From: Paenibacillus sp.
Lineage (GTDB): Bacteria > Bacillota > Bacilli > Paenibacillales > Paenibacillaceae
NCBI GenBank assembly: GCA_023512345.1
Contig: JAILZT010000012.1
Span: 62,001 to 126,000, forward strand
DNA length: 64,000 bases
Direction of reading: 5' to 3'
Positions 16,325 to 26,434 of this stretch are shown one piece after another. The notes beneath the pieces were generated by a model that ran no database searches, had not been told where the DNA came from, and saw only the letters and a list, made by a program, of their open reading frames with translations. The position numbers and the translations under genes are program-made. Each line of letters begins with the position of its first letter. The first letter of the stretch is position 1.

Positions 16325-16640
16325 GACTAAGGACAATGACGAAGAGAGTAAGCATTTGAACGGATCTGAACAGGGAAGGTGTGCCGGAGACTGAGAGCAC
16401 CCTCAAGAGACGATGAATGCCGAAGTTCACTTTCGAGTCGACCCCTGAAGTGCTAGATGTTTTATTAAAAGCATGAGTAGGGAGGTTCGCGCCCCGCGTT
16501 AACGGGTGAAAGACAGAGTGAAATCTCTGGTGGCAGAAACCGAAGGATTTGGTTTTTGTTTACCTGTATTTGAGAATTCATTCTAAATAAGGGTGGTACC
16601 ACGGCTCCTCGTCCCTTGCGACGGGGGGCCTTTTTGCGTT
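16325..16640 (+). promoter_or_regulatory. T-box riboswitch, probable Phe specifier
   Basis: The T-box AAGGGTGGTACCACGG at 16589-16604 is canonical and sits directly before an 11-pair terminator (GGCTCCTCGTC with GACGGGGGGCC, then TTTTT) at 16603-16636. Stem I features upstream include GAAGAGAGTAAG and the distal loop region AGGTGTGCCGGAGACTGAGA. The specifier region reads CGAAGTTCACTTTCGAGT, in which TTC (Phe) at 16426-16428 is followed by the expected purine. Uncharged tRNA binding should allow read-through into the DAHP synthase gene. Confidence 0.9.
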
Positions 16641-16682
16641 CATAAAATAAAATATCGAATGAAGAAGAAGGAGTGGAAGGTA

Positions 16683-17759
16683 ATGAGTCATGTAGAATTG
16701 GATGGGCTTAGAGATCGTCTGGATAAAATCAATGGGCAATTGCTGGAGCTAATTTCGGAACGTGCTGAGATTGTTCAGGAAATTGGAATCGTAAAAGAAA
16801 AGCAGGGCGTACCTAAATTCGATCCCGAACGGGAAAAGCAAATGCTCGACCGTCTGGTTTCAGCCAATAAAGGACCTTTCACGAATGCAACGATCCGCAG
16901 CCTCTTCAAGCAAATATTTCAGGCTTCCCTCGATTTACAAAGTGATGAGCATAAGAAAACCTTGCTAGTGAGCCGCAAGGGACATAAAGAGGATACCGTT
17001 GTTGTCCTTCCGGGAGATATTACTGTAGGGGGATTATCTTCGCTTTTGGTAGCGGGTCCTTGCTCTGTGGAAAGTGAACTTCAAACCCGTACAGTAGCTG
17101 CGGCGCTGCAGAAGGCAGGAGTAAAGGTGATGCGCGGAGGTGCTTTCAAGCCCCGGACTTCACCTTATGATTTCCAAGGCCTTGGAATGGATGGTCTGAG
17201 AATTCTGCGGGAAGCAGCCAATGATTACGGACTGTTAACCATTAGTGAAATCGTAGATCCTAGACATATTGATGCCGCTTTGGATTACGTAGATATCATC
17301 CAGATCGGTGCCCGGAACATGCACAATTTCGAACTGTTGAAGGCAGTTGGGGAAGTGGATAAGCCGGTATTGTTGAAGCGCGGACTGTCGGCTACGTTAG
17401 AAGAATTTTTACATGCTGCCGAATACATTATGTCACGTGGAAATACTCAAGTGATGCTAATTGAACGCGGTATTCGGACATATGAGAAGTGGACCCGTAA
17501 CACTCTAGATATTTCCGCTGTGCCTATCCTGAAGCAAGAGAGCCATCTTCCTGTCTTAGTGGATGTGACTCATTCTACAGGCCGCAAAGATATCATGCTT
17601 CCTTGCGCCAAAGCCGCACTTGCAGCCGGAGCCGATGGTATCATGATTGAGGTGCATCCAGATCCTGCAACCGCACTATCAGACGCCGCTCAGCAGCTGA
17701 ATATTGAGGAGTTCAATACTTTCTTCAGTGAATTGAAATCCTCAGGTGTATATCGTTAA
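16683..17759 (+). CDS. aroA: Bifunctional chorismate mutase / DAHP synthase
   Basis: 358 residues, the length of Bacillus subtilis AroA (the name here follows B. subtilis, not E. coli). Residues 1-90 are an AroQ-type chorismate mutase ([20 protein letters not shown]), and residues ~105-358 a type I-beta DAHP synthase with [20 protein letters not shown] and [10 protein letters not shown]. It catalyses the first step of the shikimate pathway and the step to prephenate. ATG 16683 follows AAGGAG at 16668; the frame extends upstream into the T-box terminator, so earlier starts are rejected, although ATG 16659 is possible. Control is by the T-box leader, fitting aromatic amino acid supply. Confidence 0.95.
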   Translation: MSHVELDGLRDRLDKINGQLLELISERAEIVQEIGIVKEKQGVPKFDPEREKQMLDRLVSANKGPFTNATIRSLFKQIFQASLDLQSDEHKKTLLVSRKGHKEDTVVVLPGDITVGGLSSLLVAGPCSVESELQTRTVAAALQKAGVKVMRGGAFKPRTSPYDFQGLGMDGLRILREAANDYGLLTISEIVDPRHIDAALDYVDIIQIGARNMHNFELLKAVGEVDKPVLLKRGLSATLEEFLHAAEYIMSRGNTQVMLIERGIRTYEKWTRNTLDISAVPILKQESHLPVLVDVTHSTGRKDIMLPCAKAALAAGADGIMIEVHPDPATALSDAAQQLNIEEFNTFFSELKSSGVYR

Positions 17760-17923
17760 TGGTTTGAACTTAGCTTCGGCGTAAGATTGAGATCGGTGTT
17801 CTGGCGGAATTCCAAATTATGCGACCTTTTAAAAGCAAGGGCCGTATATAGTGATATTACATGTTGAAGCCAGCTTTCCTTTAGAGATTATAAGGCTTCT
17901 GCATCACTCAGGAGGAGTTCTTA

Positions 17924-18757
17924 ATGAATATGGAGATTAATCCGAAGACCAAGCCATTTCGTGCAGGGAGATTAGTTAGCGGCATTGCAGCGGTTTTGAT
18001 TGTGGTGATCATTGGGGGGAATTCATTTACAACCGTAGAATACGGGCATGTCGGGTTATATAAAACATTCGGCAAGCTGAACGATAATACGCTGGCTCCG
18101 GGTATCCATTTTAAAATCCCATTCATGCAGACGGTTATACAGGTGAATACACAGGTTACGAAAGCAGAGACAGATACAACGGCATCCTCTAAAGATTTAC
18201 AGCCGGTCTCTACGCACGTAGCTGTTAACTATTCAATTAGTCAGGGCTCGGCCTATAATCTGATGAACAATATCGGTGGGAATTTTGATACGATCATTAT
18301 TAATCCCGCCATTCAGGAAATCGTCAAGGAAGTAACCGCTAGATATCCTGCTGAGGATTTAATCAAACGACGGGATGTCGTAGCAGGGGAAATCAGTGAA
18401 CACTTAACCTCCCGACTGGCCAAGTATAACCTGGTTGTAAATGATATTAACATTGTGAACTTTAAATTCTCAGAAGCCTTTGACCAGTCCATTGAAGCAA
18501 AACAAGTCGCTCAGCAGCAGGCGCTTAAGGCAGAGAATGATCTCAGACGTATTGAGATAGAAGCTAAGCAAAAAATCGCACAGGCTCAAGCAGAGGCGGA
18601 ATCCCTGCGATTGAAGAAGCAGGAGGTTACACCCGAGCTGGTGCAGCTAAAACAAATTGAGGTATCCGAGAAAGCGCTGGAGAAATGGGACGGCAAGCTG
18701 CCTAGCGTAACTGGGGGAGCCACACCATTTATTGATATCGATTCATTAACTAAGTAA
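17924..18757 (+). CDS. SPFH/prohibitin-family membrane protein
   Basis: 277 residues with one N-terminal transmembrane helix (about 17-35) and a band 7/SPFH domain (VEYGHVGLYKTFGK, LAPGIHFKIPFM) followed by an Ala/Glu-rich coiled coil (KAENDLRRIEIEAKQKIAQAQAEAES). Prohibitin homologues assemble into large membrane rings and act as scaffolds, often for FtsH-type proteases. The ribosome site is AGGAGGAG before ATG 17924. It appears to be a single-gene unit between the aroA gene and a bidirectional terminator at 18782. Confidence 0.85.
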   Translation: MNMEINPKTKPFRAGRLVSGIAAVLIVVIIGGNSFTTVEYGHVGLYKTFGKLNDNTLAPGIHFKIPFMQTVIQVNTQVTKAETDTTASSKDLQPVSTHVAVNYSISQGSAYNLMNNIGGNFDTIIINPAIQEIVKEVTARYPAEDLIKRRDVVAGEISEHLTSRLAKYNLVVNDINIVNFKFSEAFDQSIEAKQVAQQQALKAENDLRRIEIEAKQKIAQAQAEAESLRLKKQEVTPELVQLKQIEVSEKALEKWDGKLPSVTGGATPFIDIDSLTK

Positions 18758-18781
18758 TAAACCATATGAAGTACTGAAGAC

Positions 18782-18818
18782 AAAAAGGCCCTGCTCCCCT
18801 TGAGCAAGGCCTTTTTGG
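18782..18818. terminator. Bidirectional terminator
   Basis: AAAAAGGCC and GCTC pair with GAGC and GGCCTTTTT. The A-run on the left and T-run on the right allow it to serve both the SPFH gene and the convergent KAS III-like gene. Confidence 0.85.
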
Positions 18819-18837
18819 TATAGATTAATGCTATAAA

Positions 18838-19830
18838 TTAGTATCTGAAAAGCATCGTCGGAATCTGCCATCCCGCGCCTACTGACCAGAAAAACACGTA
18901 GTCACCTTTTTTAATGCGTCCGTCTTCAACCCCTTTTTGAAAGGCAATGAAGGGACTGCTTGTACCTGTATAGCCGAATTCGTCTCCCACATAGATGAAT
19001 TTTTCCTGTGGTGCTGTTAGTCCAGTCTGGATCAGCTCGATATTTTTAAGCGAGAACTGTGACAGGCAGAAAGCGGAAATATCATTGTGAGTTAGTCCGT
19101 TGCGGGTTAAAAGCTCTTTAATGTCATTAATTGCGGCATCGACGCAAACTGTGCCGTCAAAGGGTGTCCAGCGAATACGGATCTGCTCTGGTGTAGAATT
19201 CCCGTCATAAATATTTGACAACCCGCAGGCTGGGAACATAATATTTCCGCTGCCTTCAGAGTCTATATAGTATAAGGAATCGATAAAACCGTAACCTTCT
19301 GTGCTGCGTTCGAGTATGACAGCTGCTGCTGCATCTCCAAAGTTAGGGTATGTAATCTCATCATCGGGATTGCAATGGATGGAGCTGTGATCGCATCCTA
19401 CAACGAGTGCATACTGGACATTGGAATTGGATTGCATGTAACGACTGGTTTGCTCTACGGCGGTTACCATTCCTGCACAATTGGCGTTGGAATCCATAGT
19501 GATGGTACGGTGTTTACCTTGAAGCCTGTGGTGCAGGAGAAGAGCATTGGTAGGATAAGTATATTCCGGTGTTTGAGAGGCAAATACGATCATATCCATA
19601 TCTTCCCCAGTTAGCCCGGCCGCAAGCAGTGCCTTTTGGGCTGCTTTTAGACCCATCGTAAATGCATTGTCTTCTTCACCGTCTGCAATATATCTTCGTT
19701 CCCGACCCATAACTTGTAGGAATCGTTCTATGTCCTTGCCCAAGTTATTAAAATGATTCAGGTAAAAATCATTATGCACGACACGTTCCGGATGGTAATA
19801 AGCGGCCTGGCGAATCGTAATAGAGTCCAA
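18838..19830 (-). CDS. KAS III (FabH)-like protein with altered active site
   Basis: 330 residues of the thiolase fold, beta-ketoacyl-ACP synthase III type. The nucleophile is present (Cys118 in MDSNANCAG), but the catalytic PHQAN and YGNTS motifs are not: the equivalent blocks read LSQFS (residues 256-260) and FGYTG (285-289), so the His and Asn that drive decarboxylation are replaced by Ser257 and Tyr287. It may therefore be an acyl-transfer or non-decarboxylating condensing enzyme and not the housekeeping FabH. It starts at TTG 19830 behind TAGGAGG, which overlaps the stop of the upstream STAS-like gene; the two form an operon. Confidence 0.8.
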   Translation of the reverse strand: MDSITIRQAAYYHPERVVHNDFYLNHFNNLGKDIERFLQVMGRERRYIADGEEDNAFTMGLKAAQKALLAAGLTGEDMDMIVFASQTPEYTYPTNALLLHHRLQGKHRTITMDSNANCAGMVTAVEQTSRYMQSNSNVQYALVVGCDHSSIHCNPDDEITYPNFGDAAAAVILERSTEGYGFIDSLYYIDSEGSGNIMFPACGLSNIYDGNSTPEQIRIRWTPFDGTVCVDAAINDIKELLTRNGLTHNDISAFCLSQFSLKNIELIQTGLTAPQEKFIYVGDEFGYTGTSSPFIAFQKGVEDGRIKKGDYVFFWSVGAGWQIPTMLFRY

Positions 19831-19841
19831 GTGCAGGCCTC

Positions 19842-20183
19842 CTATACTTCTACAATTTCATAGTTATCCAGCTTTGTTGAACGGGCCACACGATTTAATT
19901 GCATTTTGAGAACAGGGTTCTTTGCAATTGTGAATACAACTTTTTTGAAGCCTGATTCTTTATACATAATGTAGCATTGCTCAAGCATAGGAAGAACATC
20001 GGGTGAAGAAACGTTTAGCTTCGTGCAGTCCAGCACGATTTCATATTGCGTAGGATCAAATTTACTTACGTGTTCGTTATATTCTTGAATGAAACGACCT
20101 GCATCTTCCTGTGACATTGCACCCTCTACCATTACTTTTAGCGCGTGTGTCTGAGGGCTAGGTGAAAAATTAAAGTTTCCCAT
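19842..20183 (-). CDS. Small STAS-like (anti-sigma antagonist fold) protein
   Basis: 113 residues from ATG 20183, which has GGAAGGAG 11 bases upstream; the open frame continues to 20294 without a usable start. The pattern of alternating strands and helices (LKVMVEGAMS, YEIVLDCTKLNVSSPDVLPMLE, FKKVVFTIAK) resembles SpoIIAA/STAS domains, and the SSPDV segment sits where anti-sigma antagonists carry a phosphorylated Ser. Fold assignment is tentative. It immediately precedes the KAS III-like gene on the same strand, and nothing else in the operon hints at a partner. Confidence 0.6.
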   Translation of the reverse strand: MGNFNFSPSPQTHALKVMVEGAMSQEDAGRFIQEYNEHVSKFDPTQYEIVLDCTKLNVSSPDVLPMLEQCYIMYKESGFKKVVFTIAKNPVLKMQLNRVARSTKLDNYEIVEV

Positions 20184-20359
20184 TTGTGAAAATCTCCTTC
20201 CATTTTTTAAAATAAAGTAAAAAAGTAGAAATATGTCGAAACATACATGAAAATTATAACTTTTTTCCCTAATTTGGAAAGGTACTTTTGGCATATATCC
20301 CCTATTTTTTTAAATATTATTTATTATTAGAAAGAGGTTAAATACAATCCCTCATTACT

Positions 20360-20387
20360 TTGCAAAGCAGGCTACTATTGGTATGAT
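20360..20387 (+). promoter_or_regulatory. Promoter of deoC
   Basis: TTGCAA at 20360, a 16-base spacer and TATGAT at 20382 precede the deoC ribosome site. The divergent STAS-like gene starts at 20183. Confidence 0.5.
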
Positions 20388-20434
20388 GAAGGATGTGAGA
20401 ACATACACTATCCAATTCATGGAGGAATACAACA

Positions 20435-21112
20435 ATGAGTGAAAATACGCTATCTAGAATGATTGATCATACGCTGCTTAAAGCGGATGCACGTAAAGAA
20501 GAGATTATTAAGTTGGCTGAGGAAGCAAAAGAATATAAATTTGCCTCCGTTTGTGTGAACCCTGCATGGGTCGCTGTGGCCCATGAAGTACTGAAAGACA
20601 CTCCTGAGGTTAAAGTTTGTACAGTTATCGGGTTCCCTCTAGGCGCTTCTACACCGGAAACCAAAGCCTTTGAAACTTCCAATGCCATCGCTAATGGTGC
20701 AGGTGAAGTTGATATGGTTATTAACATCGGTGCACTTAAGGGTGGCGATGATGAGTGGGTACGACGCGACATTGCTGCTGTAGTAGATGCCGCACGTGGT
20801 AAAGCACTCACCAAGGTTATCATTGAGACTAGTCTGTTGTCAGATGAAGAAAAGGTTCGTGCCTGCAAGCTTGCTGTTGAGGCGGGAGCTGACTTTGTGA
20901 AAACATCGACCGGCTTTTCTACAGGTGGAGCAACGAAGGAAGACATCGCGCTAATGCGGGCCACTGTGGGTCCTGACATTGGTGTTAAAGCTTCCGGTGG
21001 TGTTCGCAGCGCAGAGGATGCACTTGTCATGGTCGGAGTTGGTGCTACGCGAATTGGAACAAGCGGTGGCGTGGCTATCGCGAAGGGCGAAAAGAACGAG
21101 TCGGGATATTAA
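20435..21112 (+). CDS. deoC: Deoxyribose-phosphate aldolase
   Basis: 225 residues of the DeoC TIM barrel. It cleaves 2-deoxyribose 5-phosphate to glyceraldehyde 3-phosphate and acetaldehyde in deoxynucleoside breakdown. The Schiff-base lysine is in FVKTSTGF, the second lysine in GVKASGGVR, and the aspartate in [10 protein letters not shown]. The C-terminal GTSGG phosphate-binding loop is present. ATG follows GGAGGAATACAAC. It is alone; no deoB, pdp or nucleoside transporter gene is adjacent, unlike in typical deo operons. A terminator follows at 21134. Confidence 0.95.
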   Translation: MSENTLSRMIDHTLLKADARKEEIIKLAEEAKEYKFASVCVNPAWVAVAHEVLKDTPEVKVCTVIGFPLGASTPETKAFETSNAIANGAGEVDMVINIGALKGGDDEWVRRDIAAVVDAARGKALTKVIIETSLLSDEEKVRACKLAVEAGADFVKTSTGFSTGGATKEDIALMRATVGPDIGVKASGGVRSAEDALVMVGVGATRIGTSGGVAIAKGEKNESGY

Positions 21113-21133
21113 TCCCGATTCATAGGGCAACGA

Positions 21134-21184
21134 ACAGCGGCATGTGCAGAAAGATTTAGCATAGCCGCTGTTTTTATTTTGTTG
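21134..21184 (+). terminator. Intrinsic terminator after deoC
   Basis: AACAGCGGC pairs with GCCGCTGTT across a 21-base loop, followed by TTTATTTTG. Confidence 0.8.
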
Positions 21185-21290
21185 TAAACCTTTCTAATGA
21201 AAGTAAATGTAAGCGTTAATAAAATTTTCACTGAGGTAAAGTGATAATTCATAGGGGAATAATAAGAATAAAACTTTTCAAATGACATGA

Positions 21291-22655
<1,365 letters not shown>

Positions 22656-22667
22656 TTAAGCATAGGT

Positions 22668-22748
22668 ATAAAGGGACTTTACCCATTCAGGTCAAATCTT
22701 CTTCGTAAGGAGAGAGAATGACTCGGAAGGGGAAAGGCCCTTTTTAAT
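22668..22748 (+). terminator. Long-loop terminator after metY
   Basis: AAAGGG, CTTT and CCC pair with GGGG, AAAG and CCCTTT, separated by a loop of about 48 bases, then a TTTTT tail. The large loop is unusual, but no known riboswitch core was recognised in it. Confidence 0.55.
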
Positions 22749-22942
22749 ATAAGAAAGGATAAGGATAACTTGATACTTATACCTTGGAATGATGTGCGCA
22801 CTTTCACATGTTTTGAGACCGCTTGCATATTTCCAGTGCGTTCCTCGTAATTATAAGAGAAGCATGCAGAGGCCGGTGGAAACTAATACATCATGTGGAA
22901 TGGCCGGCGGTAATCCAAAGCCGAAAAGGGTGGGTGCAGAAG

Positions 22943-24001
22943 ATGAAGGATGAGCATCAGCAGGATGGTTTTCGTAGTAATGAAGAGCGCCCGTTGAAGT
23001 ACAACGCTGGTGGCCAGGTCTGGGATGGAATTAGCTTTTCTGTATCCTTGCATTCTGCATCTGCAGAACCTGGCAGCGGAGGGGGAAGCCGAGAAATAAC
23101 AGATCGGCTTAACCGGAGCTATTTCAGCCGGACCGAAAAGCAGCCTGTATTCCTAGTTTTACGCGAAGGGGAGAACGATCGCCGTGAGGCAATTGGGGGC
23201 AGCCCGGGAGCGGCGGGGCCCTGCCTCGTAAGAAGTGAGGATTGGCTGCTGAAACCAGAGCTTGTTGCCTTATATAATACCTGGATTACCAATGAAGACG
23301 ATCTAGTAGCTGACCGGGTTTTGCAGCGTATTTATTATATGCTCCGTTCCTCTGCAGCATCGCTCCTGGAGTCATCAGATGGCAGCTGGGTGGCTGTCAG
23401 CCTGCCCTTTAACGCCGAGCTTTCTGCACGCCCCTCCAAGCTGGCAGCGCTTCAGGATGTGCAACTTGAAGCGCTGTTCGCTGCACTTGGGGAGCGGCAT
23501 CGGCAAGGCCGCGATAACCGGGTAGATCTGCTGGCGCCATTTCCCGCCAGCGGGGCTGAATTCGCGGAGATGCGCGAATTCATAGAGACCGTGGCCGAGC
23601 AGACTCTCGGCCACGCCTTCGCGGCGTCTTGCCGCATCGGGGCGCTGGTTGCGCCCGATGCGGAACGCGCCGCCGAGGAAATCGTGCGCATCGCCGATTT
23701 CCTCGTGCTTGACGGCGCGGCTATGGCCGCCGCGCCGGAGGACGATACCGCCGCGGAGGGCTTCGCCCTGGCGGCGGGGCAGATCCTGGCCGCCGTGCGG
23801 CGCGTCAAGCCGGCGGCGGTGGTACTCGCCGCGGGGGCACCGGCGGCGTCCGCTTTGGCCGATCTGTATGCGATCGGCCTGAACGGGATCTTTTGCAGCG
23901 CTGACCAGCGAACCGAAGCGCTGCTAAGGGCAGCTTGCCTGACCTGGATGGCCCGGCAGGAAACCTTTGATCCAATCGAAGGTGTAAGGGCTGCTAAATA
24001 G
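22943..24001 (+). CDS. PPDK/EI-like C-terminal barrel fragment, function unknown
   Basis: About 352 residues from ATG 22943; the frame is open back to 22823, and the start is uncertain because only a weak GGGTGGG site is present. The first ~150 residues are not recognised. The C-terminal half resembles the PEP-binding TIM barrel of pyruvate phosphate dikinase and PTS enzyme I: CRIGALVAPDAERAAEEIVRIADFLVL mirrors the GTMIE...A..A...DFFS block and AIGLNGIFCSADQRTEALLRAA mirrors GLDYVSCSP..V..ARLAAA. The catalytic Cys position appears kept, but the GTNDL block is absent. Bases ~23450-23860 are very GC-rich compared with neighbours. A terminator follows. Confidence 0.55.
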   Translation: MKDEHQQDGFRSNEERPLKYNAGGQVWDGISFSVSLHSASAEPGSGGGSREITDRLNRSYFSRTEKQPVFLVLREGENDRREAIGGSPGAAGPCLVRSEDWLLKPELVALYNTWITNEDDLVADRVLQRIYYMLRSSAASLLESSDGSWVAVSLPFNAELSARPSKLAALQDVQLEALFAALGERHRQGRDNRVDLLAPFPASGAEFAEMREFIETVAEQTLGHAFAASCRIGALVAPDAERAAEEIVRIADFLVLDGAAMAAAPEDDTAAEGFALAAGQILAAVRRVKPAAVVLAAGAPAASALADLYAIGLNGIFCSADQRTEALLRAACLTWMARQETFDPIEGVRAAK

Positions 24002-24008
24002 AGTGCTA

Positions 24009-24060
24009 TACAAAAGCAGTTTTTACAGGTCTTGAACCTGTAGAAGCTGCTTTTTTTCTG
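24009..24060 (+). terminator. Intrinsic terminator
   Basis: AAAAGCAG and ACAGGT pair with ACCTGT and GCTGCTTTTTTT around TCTTGA. Confidence 0.85.
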
Positions 24061-24083
24061 AAAAAAATAGGCTCATCCATCGG

Positions 24084-24111
24084 TTTACATTTTACTGAAT
24101 GATGGTATAGT
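24084..24111 (+). promoter_or_regulatory. Promoter of the P1B-type ATPase gene
   Basis: TTTACA at 24084, a 16-base spacer and TATAGT at 24106. The Fur-like box lies about 35 bases downstream of the expected start point. Confidence 0.5.
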
Positions 24112-24153
24112 ATAGATATAAGTTGCACTGAGGAAATATATTTGCACTATTGC

Positions 24154-24172
24154 AACAATGATTATCATTCTC
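24154..24172. promoter_or_regulatory. Fur-family box
   Basis: AACAATGATTATCATTCTC matches 16 of 19 positions of the classical Fur box (GATAATGATTATCATTATC). PerR and Zur boxes are related; the Fur consensus fits best by eye. Confidence 0.7.
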
Positions 24173-24190
24173 ATTACCATATACAACAAT

Positions 24191-24221
24191 CATGCTGTCC
24201 CGGCTAAGCCGGGGCAGCATG
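24191..24221 (+). other. Stable hairpin in the leader of the P1B-type ATPase gene
   Basis: CATGCTG and CCCGGC pair with GCCGGG and CAGCATG around TAA, a stem of about 13 pairs. Only TGTCATTTTA follows, so termination would be weak. It lies between the Fur box and the start codon at 24306. Confidence 0.75.
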
Positions 24222-24305
24222 TGTCATTTTAAGGGTCCTAATAATGGCTCTCATTCTCAATTAACTCTTGTAGCCACCACAAATTCATTACGGAAGGTGA
24301 TTATT

Positions 24306-26273
24306 ATGCAAGCAACATCCAAACACTTGCCTCATCGCTCAACATTCTCCAACAGTACGAAACAGCCGCAATCCCCTAACCACCGAAAGTTCGATCCCCG
24401 GGCAATGCTAAGCAATTCAGAAATGCAGGCTGCTCTGGGGAGCGGGGTATTGATGCTTTTAGCTTGGGCTGCTGGCAGTTGGTCCGATATATTATCTGTT
24501 CTGCTCTATGTGATCTCGTACACGGTAGGAGGATGGGTCAAAGCCAAGGAGGGCGTTGAGACTCTGCTCAAAGAACGGGATCTCGATGTAAATCTGCTAA
24601 TGATTGCAGCTGCGCTAGGAGCAGCCTCTATCGGTTACTGGAATGAAGGGGCTATGTTGATTTTTATATTTGCTTTGAGTGGAGCTATGGAGAGTTATAC
24701 TATGGAGCGAAGCAAAAAGGATATTTCCTCTCTTATGGCGCTCAAACCGGCAACAGCGCTGCGAATTGAGAAGGGTGCTATGAATGAAGTGGCCATTGAT
24801 GAATTAGTTATTGGAGATTTTCTCCTTGTGCGCCCCGGGGAACTGATCCCAGCAGACGGTAAAGTATACCGCGGTGAATCATCGGTAGATCAGGCCTCCA
24901 TTACAGGAGAATCAGTCCCTGTCGAGAAATCAGCCGGACAAGAGGTTTTTGCAGGTACAGTGAATGGTGAAGGGCCTCTGTATATTGAAGTAACCAAATC
25001 TGCTGAGAACACGCTTTTTGCTAAAATTATTAAAATGGTAGAAGATGCGGAAACGGAAGTCCCTAATTCGCAGCGTTTTATCAAACGGCTGGAAGCTATT
25101 TATGCACGGGTGGTGGTAGGCGTTACCCTGCTATTAGTTTTAGTGCCACCTTTTCTGCTCGATTGGAACTGGAATACAACGTTCTATAAAGCGATGGTGT
25201 TTCTCGTTGTAGCATCCCCGTGCGCTCTGGTCTCCTCCATAATGCCAGCGATGTTATCCGCGATTTCCAAAAGTGCCCGCAGAGGGATTTTGTTCAAAGG
25301 CGGTGTTCATTTGGAAAATATGGCTCGGACTTCTATCGTTGCGTTTGACAAGACAGGAACACTTACTGAAGGAGCTCCACAAGTTACTGACTTTATTGCA
25401 GGTGAAGGATACGACCGGGATGAGCTGCTTACGATTTGCGCCTCGCTGGAAAATATGTCGCGTCATCCGTTGGCGGAAGCTATTGTAAGGAAAGCCGAGG
25501 ATGAATATCTGGTGCTTCGGGGTGTTCAGGACACGAAATCATTAACCGGCTGGGGAATCGAAGGTCAAATTGATGGACAGCAATGGCAGATTGGTAAAAC
25601 CAACATTCTTGACACGGAGATGATTGGAACTCCCCCAAATACTTTAGAGTACTGGAGAACTCAACGCCAACAGTTGGAAGGCGAAGGAAAGACGGTATCA
25701 ATTATTATGGAAGGTGACAAGATCGCGGGCATGATTGCGCTGCAGGATACTGTACGCCCACAAGCAGAAGCTGCTGTACGCAAGCTGCAGGCTTTGGGGA
25801 TTAAGGTAGCTATGCTGACCGGAGACCGTGCTGCAACGGCGGCTATAATCGCTGGTCAAACAGGAGTCGATTTTGTGTATTCGGATCTGTTGCCTGAAGA
25901 TAAAGTTAGATATATCAAGGCCATGCGTGAAACCTATGGGAATGTGGTCATGGTAGGTGATGGAGTGAACGATGCGCCTGCACTTGCTACTGCTACTGTG
26001 GGAATGGGGATGGGAATGAAAGGCAGCGGTGCTGCGCTGGAAATAGCCGACGTAGTGCTAATGAATGATAATATTGAAGAAATTGCCGCTACGATCTCTT
26101 TGGCTCGCCGTACCCAGAAGATTGTGAAGCAAAATATGATTTTTGCGGTAAGTGTTATTACTGTCCTTATACTGAGTAACTTTCTGCAAGGAATTGCCCT
26201 TCCTTTTGGTGTGGTAGGACACGAAGGAAGTACTATTTTAGTTATTCTGAACGGGCTGCGATTGCTGCGCTAA
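24306..26273 (+). CDS. P1B4-type metal-exporting ATPase, PfeT/FrvA-like
   Basis: 655 residues from ATG 24306 (GGAAGGTGATT upstream). Key motifs: SPC in the metal-binding helix (residues 304-306), DKTGTLT with phosphorylated Asp348, the TGES loop, HP motif (RHPLAEA), GDGVND, and HEGST in the last helix. SPC plus HEGST is the mark of the P1B4 group, which exports Fe(II), Co(II) or related ions; B. subtilis PfeT (formerly ZosA) and Listeria FrvA belong here. There is no N-terminal HMA metal-binding domain, only a short basic His-containing stretch. A Fur-family box in the leader supports an iron link. Confidence 0.88.
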   Translation: MQATSKHLPHRSTFSNSTKQPQSPNHRKFDPRAMLSNSEMQAALGSGVLMLLAWAAGSWSDILSVLLYVISYTVGGWVKAKEGVETLLKERDLDVNLLMIAAALGAASIGYWNEGAMLIFIFALSGAMESYTMERSKKDISSLMALKPATALRIEKGAMNEVAIDELVIGDFLLVRPGELIPADGKVYRGESSVDQASITGESVPVEKSAGQEVFAGTVNGEGPLYIEVTKSAENTLFAKIIKMVEDAETEVPNSQRFIKRLEAIYARVVVGVTLLLVLVPPFLLDWNWNTTFYKAMVFLVVASPCALVSSIMPAMLSAISKSARRGILFKGGVHLENMARTSIVAFDKTGTLTEGAPQVTDFIAGEGYDRDELLTICASLENMSRHPLAEAIVRKAEDEYLVLRGVQDTKSLTGWGIEGQIDGQQWQIGKTNILDTEMIGTPPNTLEYWRTQRQQLEGEGKTVSIIMEGDKIAGMIALQDTVRPQAEAAVRKLQALGIKVAMLTGDRAATAAIIAGQTGVDFVYSDLLPEDKVRYIKAMRETYGNVVMVGDGVNDAPALATATVGMGMGMKGSGAALEIADVVLMNDNIEEIAATISLARRTQKIVKQNMIFAVSVITVLILSNFLQGIALPFGVVGHEGSTILVILNGLRLLR

Positions 26274-26335
26274 ATTTATAATTTTTAAAAATTAAATTGT
26301 TCACAAAATATTTACTCTAAGAGGAGTCTGGCATA

Positions 26336-26364
26336 TTGACAGAATCGTTTTCTGTTATCATAAT
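26336..26364 (+). promoter_or_regulatory. Promoter of trxB
   Basis: TTGACA at 26336, a 17-base spacer and CATAAT at 26359 form a strong vegetative promoter 71 bases ahead of the trxB start. Confidence 0.65.
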
Positions 26365-26434
26365 AAATACTACATTGTAATCATTTTAAATAAGGACTGA
26401 CGATACTACCGTCCAGCTCGAGGAGGATATAATT

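Noticed and set aside
18838..19830. Housekeeping fabH
   Set aside because: Catalytic His and Asn blocks are replaced, and no other fatty-acid synthesis genes are adjacent.
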